A stretch of DNA of 64,000 nucleotides, taken from Acidobacteriota bacterium. Lineage in GTDB: Bacteria > Acidobacteriota > Terriglobia > Bryobacterales > Bryobacteraceae. The notes below the pieces were generated by a model, which saw only the letters and a list, made by a program, of their open reading frames with translations, was not told where the DNA came from and ran no database searches. The stretch is taken from the NCBI GenBank assembly GCA_026393985.1, contig JAPKZB010000015.1, positions 62,001 to 126,000 of the forward strand, in the 5' to 3' direction. The translations under genes and the position numbers were made by a program. Positions 55,240 through 62,623 of the stretch are shown in pieces (position 1 is the stretch's first letter; the number at the start of each line of letters is the position of its first letter).

Positions 55240-55773
55240 ACAGAAAATAGCGACAGCGCCCAGTTGGCTTCGGCCTCGTCGGGCGAGGGGTAGCTCTCCG
55301 GGGCGTGGCGGCGGTGGGCGGGTTCGATTTCGAGGCGGAAGATGCGGGTGAGTTCGGGTAGTTCCGAGGGCGGGGGGCAGAAGCGATTCCGATAGAGCTT
55401 GCCGGGGCGATCCCGGAGGGCGAAGCGGGGGCTGGCGGTCGGCTTCGGGCAGACGACGGAGATGGTGGGCGAGGCCGAGGGTGGCTTGGAACTGGTGAAG
55501 GGTGGCGGTGACCGGCAGCTTGCAGGGTTTGGGTGGGCGCCGGGTGATGGCGTCGATCAACCAGGCTTCGTCGAACCCGGCCCATTCGTCGGCGATGTTG
55601 AACAGGTTGGATTCGACGGCCGGGGCGACTTCGTTTTAGAAGATGGCTTCGAGCTCGTGGTCCGAGTGGGGGGATTCGGCGAGGGTGCGGGCGGTGTAGG
55701 GGAACGAGAGGCGGGTGTCGGTGTCGAGGAGGAGGTCGGAGAGGGCGATCCAGACGGGGTGATGGGGGTTCAT
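55240..55773 (-). pseudogene. Decayed small gene resembling DUF7079
   Basis: ATG 55773 opens 45 codons (MNPHHPVWIALSDLLLDTD ... ELEAIF), then an in-frame TAA at 55636-55638, then the same frame goes on with NEVAPAVESNLFNIADEWAGFDEAWLIDAI, which reads like the rest of the DUF7079 family as I remember it (ALSxLFLDTE start, AGEWAGFDE middle). Near 55440 protein-like text moves to another frame (SPRFALRDRPGKLYRNRF ... DEAEANWALSLFSVEL), which may be a second gene's remnant. Nonsense codon plus frame change mean a pseudogene. No separate active gene is seen here. Confidence 0.65.
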
Positions 55774-55779
55774 GGGGAG

Positions 55780-55810
55780 GGCAGGCACACCGAGGAGCGG
55801 CGTGCCTGCC
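55780..55810 (-). terminator. Strong hairpin after the TonB receptor gene
   Basis: GGCAGGCAC (55780-55788) pairs perfectly with GTGCCTGCC (55802-55810); after one mismatch CCG pairs with CGG, leaving a 5-base loop. It lies 30 bases beyond the receptor stop on the minus strand. There is no T-run, so it is either a non-canonical terminator, an mRNA-end stabiliser or a mobile palindromic repeat. Confidence 0.6.
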
Positions 55811-55840
55811 GAGGTTGGGCGCTTAGAAGAGGGTGGGCGG

Positions 55841-58800
55841 TTAGAAGATGATCTTCAGCGCTATCTGCATGTTGCGCGGTTCGCCGAAGCCAAGGCCAGG
55901 GGCGGAGCCGCCGTTGCGGGTATTGGTGATGATGCCGAAGCTGGCCGTGCTGGCCAGCGAGGTGCCAGGATTGGCCCAGTTGGTCCGGTTGGTGATATTG
56001 AAGATCTCAAACCGGAGCTGGGTGGTGATCTTCTCGGTAATGGGCGTGGCCTTGAAGACCGAGAAGTCGATGGCGCCGAAGCCGGGGCCGTAGATGGCAT
56101 TCCGGCCAAGGTTGCCGAAGGTGCCGATGGCGGGCCGGGCGAAGGCAGCCGGGTTGAACCAGCGGAGCGTGCGGACGGCCGGGTTCTGCACGACGCCCGA
56201 GAACGGGTCGCCGACGAGATCGACGCGGTCGCGGCTGTCGCCGGTGCCGCTGACGTTGGTGCCGGCCAGGATGTTGAGCGGGCTGCCGGTGTGGAAGGTG
56301 TTCAGGGAGTTGACGGTCCAGCCTTTGGTGAGGAGCGGAAGCGCCTTGCCGAAGGTGGGGATGTCGTAGGAGATGAAGCTGGTGACGATGTGGCGGACGT
56401 CGAAGCTCGCCGAGCCGCGCTCGTTGCGCAGGTCATTCGAGTTGGTCGGCAGGTTGTTGCGAACGTCCGAGCCGTTGTCGATGGCGTGGCCGTAGGTGTA
56501 GTTGAAGGTCGCCGTCATGCCTTTCCACATCGTCTGGCGCAGCGAACTCTGGAAGGAGTGGTAGTTGCTGACGGCGATGGAGTTGAGTTCGTTGATGGCG
56601 GCGAGGTCGGGATACTGGGTGGCGAAGGGTCGGCGAAGCTGGGCGCCGGCGACAGGCCCGGGGGTGGGCGCGTTGATGTTACGCAGGAAGCTGAGCTTGC
56701 GGCCGCCGCTGGCGACGTAGCCGCCCTGGAGGAGGGTGGACTTGGTCAGCTGGTGCTGCAGGTTGAGGTTATAGTTCAGCACGTAGGGGGTGCGGAAATC
56801 CTGGCTGATCGAGTAGGCGCCGAAGGGCGGCCGGGGCTGGGCGGTGCCGAAGATGGGCTGGTTGAGCACCAGGTCGACGCTCGACAGGGCGATGGAGTAG
56901 ACCGGGGCCGGGCCGCCGGGATTGGCGTGGACGCCGGCCGAGCCGCCGTTGGGGGCGCCGGTGTTGGCGACGATGAAGTTGAGCGGCGGCACGTCATAGA
57001 AGAGGCCGAAGCTGCCGCGGATGACGGTTTTGCCGCCCTTGATGGGCGTGTAGGCGAAGCCGAAGCGCGGGGCGAAGTTGTTGAGGTCGCGGGGGTAGAG
57101 CGTTTCGAGGCCGGCGTTGGGCCCGACAAAGCCGCGGCCGGGCACGAAGGTCGAAATCGTGTTCTTCACGTCGTGCAGCGGTCCGTGGTAGGTGAAGCGG
57201 ACACCGAAGTTAAGATTGAGCTGCGAGTTGACCTGGAAGTTGTCATGCAGCCACCAGTCGAGCGAGTTCTGGTAGTAGTCACGCTGGAGTTGACCGCGGA
57301 CGATTTGGGCGCCGTTGTTGCTCGAGGTGTAGCCGGCCAGAAAGTCGGCCAGGGCGCGCTGGTTGCCGTTGAGGGAGCTGTCGGTGGCCCAGGGGCCGCG
57401 GGCGCCGTCGAACAGGAAGCGGCCGCGTTTGTTGGTGTCGTAGAAGACATCGAGGCGGGCGCGACGGTACTCGCCGCCGATTTTGAACTGGTGGCGGCCG
57501 AAGGAGAGCGAGAGGTTGTCGACCAGGTGGCCGGTGGTGTCGATGCGGCCGAGCGGCTGGGTGGCGCCGACGAGGGCGAAGCCGTTGATGGTGGTGGTGG
57601 GGGTGCCGAGGAGGCTGGCTTCGGTGACGCCGGTGTTGAGCCCGAGGGCGACGGGGTTGGCCGAGATATCGGAGTCGTTGAAGACCTGTTTGAAGTAGTT
57701 CACGCCGGCCGTGATCTGGTTGACGATACGGGGCCCGAAGACGCTGCTCTGCACGATGGAGACGTTGTGCATGCGGCTGGGGGCGACCTGGAAGTACTCG
57801 CGATAGGGCGAGCCCGAGTCGGCGGCCTGCTTGCCGGTGCCGCCGAAGTAGCGGCCGGCGATGGTGTGGTTGTCGTTAAACCGGTGGTCGATCTTGATGA
57901 TGCCGTTGTAGGAGTCGTAATCGTTCTGGTCGGTCGACAGGAAGTTGTTCAGGCCGAACGGGGCCGATTTACCGCGGGCGGGCCAGAAGGCGAGCGTGTT
58001 GAGGCCGACCTGGCTGACGGGCACGCCGTAGCGGCCGAGGATGTTGCGGGCGTCGGCGACCCAGGCGTCCGAGGGGACTGTGGCGGCCAGCGAGTTGGCG
58101 GCGATGGCTTTCTGGGCTTCGCCGGTGGCGAAGAAGAAGGTGCGGTTCTTAATGATGGGTCCGCCGACGGAGAAGCCGTACTGATTGGACCGGACCACGC
58201 GGGGTTTGGCGCCGGCGGCTTGCAGGGGGGAGGGTTCGGCGAGGGCTTCGTTCCGGTTGAAGTAGTAGAGCGACCCGTGCAGGTCGTTGGTGCCGGACTT
58301 GATGACCAGATTTACCGAAGCGCCGCCGTTGCGGCCAGCCTCGGCGCTGGCGTTGGTCTGGACCGAGAACTGGTCGATGGCTTCGACCGGCAGCAGGGTG
58401 CCGGCGATGCCGGAGACGCCGCCCTGGTTGACGGCCGAGGTGTTGTGGAAGGCGTCGTTGTTATCGGCGCCGTCGATCTGATAGTTGTTGCCGGAGGTCC
58501 GCATGCCATTGACGGAGCTCGTCGCCGGCGAGACGCCGGGGCTAAGCTTGAGCATCTGGCGGAAGTCGCGGCCGTTCATCGGGAGGTCGGCGACGAGTTT
58601 GGGGCCGACGACGCCGACGAGGGCGGAAGAGGTGGTTTCGAGGGTCACGGCTTGAGCGGATACCTCGACGGTGGAAGCGTGCTGGGCGACGTCGAGGGCG
58701 ACCACCACGTTGCTGGTTTTTGAGACGGCGACTTCGACGTTTTCATAGCGCTTGGTTTCAAAACCCGGCTGGGAAATGATGATGTTGAACTTGCCCACGG

Positions 58801-59002
58801 GCAGTTCCGCGAAAAGGAACTCGCCGGTCGAGGAGGCGACGGTGGAGCGGGTCAAGCCGGTCGCCGGGCTTTCGAGTTTGACAGAGGCGCTGGGAATGGA
58901 GGCGCCGGTAGAATCCTGCACCACGCCGGCGATATTACCGCGGAAGGTCTGCGCCAGAAGCGCGGAGACGGAGAAAAGAAAGAGCGCAAGAGCTCGCATC
59001 AA
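55841..59002 (-). CDS. TonB-dependent receptor with carboxypeptidase-regulatory-like N-domain (Oar-like), second copy
   Basis: A 1053-residue outer-membrane protein of the same family as that at 36952. Signal peptide MRALALFLFSVSALLAQ, then the regulatory-like domain (IAGVVQDSTGASIPSASVKLESPATGL, TGEFLFAELPVGKFNIIISQPGFE), plug motifs DLPMNGRDFRQMLKLSPGVSP and GGASVNLVIKSGTNDLHGSLYYFNR, and a barrel ending MQIALKIIF. It differs enough to be a distant paralogue, not a recent duplicate. Ligand unknown. A TATAAT on the minus strand at 59096-59101 could be its -10. A strong hairpin follows the stop codon. Confidence 0.93.
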   Translation of the reverse strand: MMRALALFLFSVSALLAQTFRGNIAGVVQDSTGASIPSASVKLESPATGLTRSTVASSTGEFLFAELPVGKFNIIISQPGFETKRYENVEVAVSKTSNVVVALDVAQHASTVEVSAQAVTLETTSSALVGVVGPKLVADLPMNGRDFRQMLKLSPGVSPATSSVNGMRTSGNNYQIDGADNNDAFHNTSAVNQGGVSGIAGTLLPVEAIDQFSVQTNASAEAGRNGGASVNLVIKSGTNDLHGSLYYFNRNEALAEPSPLQAAGAKPRVVRSNQYGFSVGGPIIKNRTFFFATGEAQKAIAANSLAATVPSDAWVADARNILGRYGVPVSQVGLNTLAFWPARGKSAPFGLNNFLSTDQNDYDSYNGIIKIDHRFNDNHTIAGRYFGGTGKQAADSGSPYREYFQVAPSRMHNVSIVQSSVFGPRIVNQITAGVNYFKQVFNDSDISANPVALGLNTGVTEASLLGTPTTTINGFALVGATQPLGRIDTTGHLVDNLSLSFGRHQFKIGGEYRRARLDVFYDTNKRGRFLFDGARGPWATDSSLNGNQRALADFLAGYTSSNNGAQIVRGQLQRDYYQNSLDWWLHDNFQVNSQLNLNFGVRFTYHGPLHDVKNTISTFVPGRGFVGPNAGLETLYPRDLNNFAPRFGFAYTPIKGGKTVIRGSFGLFYDVPPLNFIVANTGAPNGGSAGVHANPGGPAPVYSIALSSVDLVLNQPIFGTAQPRPPFGAYSISQDFRTPYVLNYNLNLQHQLTKSTLLQGGYVASGGRKLSFLRNINAPTPGPVAGAQLRRPFATQYPDLAAINELNSIAVSNYHSFQSSLRQTMWKGMTATFNYTYGHAIDNGSDVRNNLPTNSNDLRNERGSASFDVRHIVTSFISYDIPTFGKALPLLTKGWTVNSLNTFHTGSPLNILAGTNVSGTGDSRDRVDLVGDPFSGVVQNPAVRTLRWFNPAAFARPAIGTFGNLGRNAIYGPGFGAIDFSVFKATPITEKITTQLRFEIFNITNRTNWANPGTSLASTASFGIITNTRNGGSAPGLGFGEPRNMQIALKIIF

Positions 59003-59095
59003 CTACACCTCAAGAGGGGATTGGGGGGCAGCGAGACAAGGCCGCAGGTCTTTCCGATCAAGGACGGGCGAAACGGAAGACACAGACTCCATCGC

Positions 59096-59101
59096 ATTAT
59101 A
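59096..59101 (-). promoter_or_regulatory. Perfect TATAAT -10 box upstream of the TonB receptor
   Basis: ATTATA on the plus strand reads TATAAT on the minus strand, 94 bases before the receptor start. I found no convincing -35 at 16-18 bases, so it is a tentative promoter. This 125-base gap holds nothing else I can name. Confidence 0.4.
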
Positions 59102-59127
59102 GCACCGCCCTGCGAGTGGTGGTTTTG

Positions 59128-60063
59128 CTAGAGGGTTTCCGTGGTAACCCGCGCGCGGAGATTGGCCACCCCGGCCGTGTAGCGGGAGTCGGCTACGGAG
59201 AAGGCGAGGGCGTCTTCCATCCAGTCGTGCCAGACGCCGTCGGGGTCGTGCGAGGCGGCGGTGAGGGTGTACTCCTGCGGGCACAGCAGGCAGGGGAATT
59301 CGAAGGCGATACGCAGGGTCTGGCCCGCGACGACGGGGCCGAGCGTGAGTTTTTCGAGTTCGGTATTGGTGCCGTAGACCTCAAAGCCGATGCGGGTGCG
59401 GATCATAATGCCGATGACCGGTTGTTCCACCGGGGCGCGGAAGCGGACGGTGACGCGGACGGCGGCTACTTCGCCGGACTGCAGCACGATGGTGGGCTGG
59501 CCGCTGGCGCCGAGCGTTTCGAGAGCGATGATTTCGGCCCGGCCATCGCCGCGGCGCAGGGTGGGGGCGAGGCGCGAGGCAACAGACTCACCGGCGGCGC
59601 GGAGGCGGGTGGCGAGATGTTGCTGGTAGCGGGGAAGGATTTCGCGGTGGTCGCCGCGGGCATGGAGGCGGCCCTCGTGGAGCCACCAGACCTCGTCGGC
59701 GAGGGCGGCGATGAGCTCCGGTTCGTGGGAGGTGAACAGGACGGTCGTACCGTTGCGCCGCAGGCGTTCGAACTCGCTGGCGGCGCGGGCGCGGGTGAGC
59801 GGATCGCGGGGGGCCAGGGTGTGGTCGAGGGCGAGTGCGGCCACCGGGTTGAGGTCGAGGGCGTCGGCGGGGCCGAGGTAGCGCGCGGCGGTCGGGGTTT
59901 CCACCGTGCCGGCCGCGGGCTGGGCGAGGCCGGCGGCCAGCCGGAGCAGTTCGCGCTGTCCGCTGCCATCTTCGCCGATGACGGCAATGAGCGCGCCATC
60001 GGGGGCCGAGGCGGTAAGCTGGTCGAGAGGCGCGAGGGTGGCTTCGCGAAAATGAATGGCCAT
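59128..60063 (-). CDS. Degenerate Wzt-like ABC ATPase with C-terminal carbohydrate-binding domain
   Basis: A 311-residue protein. Residues 1-~145 look like an ABC ATPase that has lost its catalytic set: Walker A reads GEDGSGQRELL with Gln36 in place of Lys, the helical region with Q-loop and LSGGQ signature is missing, and Walker B reads ALALDHTLAPRD with His where the catalytic Glu should be. The switch-like TSHEPELI and WWLHEGRLHARGDH remain. From about 175 comes a beta-sandwich as in Wzt C-terminal domains (VAAVRVTVRFRAPVEQPVIGIMIRTRIGFEVYGTNTE, FEFPCLLCPQEYTLTAASHDP), which in E. coli bind capped O-antigen. So it is more likely a glycan-binding or regulatory protein than a pump. No Wzm permease is nearby. 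Confidence 0.75.
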   Translation of the reverse strand: MAIHFREATLAPLDQLTASAPDGALIAVIGEDGSGQRELLRLAAGLAQPAAGTVETPTAARYLGPADALDLNPVAALALDHTLAPRDPLTRARAASEFERLRRNGTTVLFTSHEPELIAALADEVWWLHEGRLHARGDHREILPRYQQHLATRLRAAGESVASRLAPTLRRGDGRAEIIALETLGASGQPTIVLQSGEVAAVRVTVRFRAPVEQPVIGIMIRTRIGFEVYGTNTELEKLTLGPVVAGQTLRIAFEFPCLLCPQEYTLTAASHDPDGVWHDWMEDALAFSVADSRYTAGVANLRARVTTETL

Positions 60064-61303
60064 TGGGATTAGGATAGCGTTGCTGCTGGCGGCGGGTGTT
60101 GGCGCGCAGGGGGAGACGGTGCTGCACCGGCCTTTGCGTAACCCGGCCGTCGTGAGCGGAGTGTATGTGTTGGCCGACGATTTCGCGGGCGAGGCGGCGA
60201 TTGTGCTCGACGGCGTGGTGAGCGTGACGCTGCGGGATTTCGTCGTGAAGGGCAACCGGGCGCGGTTGGCGCAGCGACAGGGGTTGCCGCCGTATGACCG
60301 GACGTTCGCCAGCTGGTTTGGGGCCGGCGGGGTGCTCGTGCGGGGCGGGGCGGGGGTGGTGATTGAACGGGCGCGCTTTGAACAGATGGCCGGGTTCGCC
60401 GTGCTGGCCTCGCGGGTGCGCGGGGTGACCGTGCGGGAGGTGACGGTGGTCGACAGCGGATCGCTCAAGGCGAACGGGAGGAATAATGCGACCGGTGGGG
60501 TGCTGATCGAGGACGGGTCGGTGGACTGGGAGGTGAGCCGGTCGGTGTTTGAGCGGGTGACCGGCAATGCCGTCTGGACCCACTCTCGCTACACGGCGCC
60601 GCGGAATGAGCGGGGTAGGGTGGCGGAAAACCGGTTTCGCGAGATTGGTCGGGACGCGGTGCAGGTGGGCCACGCCGTGGCGGTGACGGTGGAGGGCAAC
60701 GAGGGCGAGCGGATCGGGTATCCGCGCGAGGTGGTGGATGTGGAGGGCGGGGGGACGCCGGTGGGGGTGGATACGGCGGGCAACGTGGAAGGTTCGCGCT
60801 ATGTCCGAAACACGTTTCGCGATGTCAACGGCAAGTGCATCGATCTGGACGGCTTCCACCACGGGGTGATCGAAGGCAACCGCTGCTTGGAACTCGGGCA
60901 TTTCGGCATCGTGATGAACAACACGAACCCGGACATGCAGAGCGTGGGCATCCGGATCACGGGCAACTGGATTGAGGGTGCGCCGTGGGGCGGCATCTTC
61001 GTGCTCGGCAGCGGGCACGTGATTACGGGCAACGTGCTGCGCGGGCTGCAGCGAAGCCATTGCAGTGACGCGGCCACGCCCGGGTGTGTCTTCCTGGCCG
61101 CCGAACCGGCCATGCTGCGGACAGGGATCTATCTCGGCGAACGGGCCGAACGGCCGGCGGTGACGCGGGGTAACCGGATCGTTGACAATGAAATCTCCGG
61201 CTGGCGGATGGACCGCGCCTGCGTGGGGTATGGTCCAAGTGTCTCGCGGCCGGACAATACAGTGCGCGGGAATCGCTGCCGGCACGAACCCGGAGCCTTA
61301 TGA
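60056..61303 (+). CDS. Exported right-handed parallel beta-helix protein
   Basis: A 415-residue protein with signal peptide MAIGIRIALLLAAGVGAQG, followed by repeated short turns of a right-handed beta-helix (VVSGVYVLADDF, IVLDGVVSVTLRDFVVKGN, GVLVRGGAGVVIERARFEQM, VTVREVTVVDSGS, AVTVEGNEGERIG, NRCLELGHFGIVMNNTN, GIRITGNWIEGAPWGGIFVLGSGHVITGNVL, TRGNRIVDNEISGW). Such proteins are often polysaccharide lyases, hydrolases or epimerases, but no catalytic site can be named. ATG 60056 overlaps the divergent start at 60063 in ATGGCCAT. Its stop overlaps the next ATG (ATGA). Confidence 0.8.
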   Translation: MAIGIRIALLLAAGVGAQGETVLHRPLRNPAVVSGVYVLADDFAGEAAIVLDGVVSVTLRDFVVKGNRARLAQRQGLPPYDRTFASWFGAGGVLVRGGAGVVIERARFEQMAGFAVLASRVRGVTVREVTVVDSGSLKANGRNNATGGVLIEDGSVDWEVSRSVFERVTGNAVWTHSRYTAPRNERGRVAENRFREIGRDAVQVGHAVAVTVEGNEGERIGYPREVVDVEGGGTPVGVDTAGNVEGSRYVRNTFRDVNGKCIDLDGFHHGVIEGNRCLELGHFGIVMNNTNPDMQSVGIRITGNWIEGAPWGGIFVLGSGHVITGNVLRGLQRSHCSDAATPGCVFLAAEPAMLRTGIYLGERAERPAVTRGNRIVDNEISGWRMDRACVGYGPSVSRPDNTVRGNRCRHEPGAL

Positions 61304-62598
61304 CGGAAAACATTGTTGAACAGATGCGCGAGGACTGGAACGCGCGGGCGGCCGAGGACGCCAACTACTACGTCGCCTTTGGCCGGCGGGATCAGGATGA
61401 AGAGGGATTCGACGCCACCGGCGAGGAGATCGTGCACGGGCTGCGATGGGAGATGCGGCGATTGCCCGCAGGCAACCCGCGCGCGCGCCGGGCGCTGGAG
61501 ATCGGCTGCGGCCCCGGACGGCTGCTCAAGCCCATGAGCCAGTATTTCGGCGAGATTCATGGCGTCGATATCTCGGACCAGATGGTGGATCGGGCGCGGG
61601 GGCGGCTGCGGACGATCCCGCACGCGCACGCGCACGTGGCGCTGCGTTCGAATCTCGAGATGTTCGCCGACGAGTCGTTCGACTTCGTTTACTCCTACGC
61701 GGTGTTTCAACATATTCCGAGCCGGGACGTGGTGCTGGGCTATCTGCGGGAGGCGCGCCGGGTGCTCAAAACGGGCGGCCTGCTCCGCTGCCAGATCAAC
61801 GGCCTGCCCGAGACGGCGGCGCGGTACGACACATGGAGTGGCGTCCGGATCAGCGCCGCCGAACTGGAGGCGTTTTGCCGGGAGAACGATTTGCAGATGC
61901 TGGCGCTCGAAGGGGTATCGACGCAGTATATGTGGACCACGCTGCGCAAGCAGCCGGCCGGCTGGTATGCAACCGTCGACCGGCCCGCGGGGCCGATTCC
62001 CATCCGCCGGATTACCAACGCCGAAACCTCCGAGCCGCTGTCGCCCGCCCGGGGCCGGTACGCCGCCCTCGCTTTGTGGGTCGATAAGCTGCCGGCTGAC
62101 TGCGATCTGCTGCACTTTGAAGTCACCGTGGGCGGCCAGCGGGGCAAGCTCACTTACATCGGGCCGCGTGAGCGCGACGGGTTGACGCAAGTCAACCTCC
62201 GGCTGCCCGCCGAGGTTGGCACCGGGTTGCAACTGGTGCAGTTGGGGTGGAACGGGGTGCCGTTGGGGGCTCCGGGCAAGGTTCGCATCATTCCGCCGCC
62301 GGCGCTGGTGCCGCGGCTGATTGCCTTTAGCGATGGGGTGAATCTGGTAGCCGGTGCGCGGATTGAGACGCGGAGCGTCAAGCTAACGATCGAAGAGGTG
62401 ACACGGCCCGAGGAGTTGGCGGCCACCGTCGACGGGCTGCCGGTAGAGGATTTCGAGTTTTTTTGCACCGATCCGCTGCCGCCGCGGTTTGAAGTGAATT
62501 TCCGTCTGCCGGCGGAGATCGGGCTGGGCGGCCATGTGCTGCGATTGCAGTTAGGCTGCCGCCTGGTTGGCACCGTACCGATCGAAGTGGTGGCCTAG
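61300..62598 (+). CDS. SAM methyltransferase fused to Solibacter-type C-terminal repeats
   Basis: A 432-residue protein, coupled by ATGA to the beta-helix gene. Residues ~60-215 are a class I methyltransferase: ALEIGCGPGRLLKPMSQ (motif I), GVDISDQMVDRARG (II), FDFVYSYAVFQHIPSRD (IV) and ARRVLKTGGLL. From about 225 two repeats follow, with GLTQVNLRLPAEVGTGLQLVQLG and FEVNFRLPAEIGLGGHVLRLQLG, the wording of exported Solibacter (TIGR03437-like) domains. No signal peptide, so an exported-type domain is found on a cytosolic enzyme. Probably modifies a glycan or lipid-linked sugar. Confidence 0.82.
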   Translation: MTENIVEQMREDWNARAAEDANYYVAFGRRDQDEEGFDATGEEIVHGLRWEMRRLPAGNPRARRALEIGCGPGRLLKPMSQYFGEIHGVDISDQMVDRARGRLRTIPHAHAHVALRSNLEMFADESFDFVYSYAVFQHIPSRDVVLGYLREARRVLKTGGLLRCQINGLPETAARYDTWSGVRISAAELEAFCRENDLQMLALEGVSTQYMWTTLRKQPAGWYATVDRPAGPIPIRRITNAETSEPLSPARGRYAALALWVDKLPADCDLLHFEVTVGGQRGKLTYIGPRERDGLTQVNLRLPAEVGTGLQLVQLGWNGVPLGAPGKVRIIPPPALVPRLIAFSDGVNLVAGARIETRSVKLTIEEVTRPEELAATVDGLPVEDFEFFCTDPLPPRFEVNFRLPAEIGLGGHVLRLQLGCRLVGTVPIEVVA

Positions 62599-62623
62599 CG
62601 GTTAGGCGCGCCGGCCCGGGGAC

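Noticed and set aside
55636-55638. Recoded stop in the DUF7079-like gene (selA is present)
   Set aside because: The codon is TAA, not TGA, so selenocysteine insertion does not apply.
55772-58723. A 983-codon open frame on the plus strand across the TonB receptor
   Set aside because: Antisense to a well-supported receptor, with Gly/Val/Asp-rich composition typical of GC-rich shadows.
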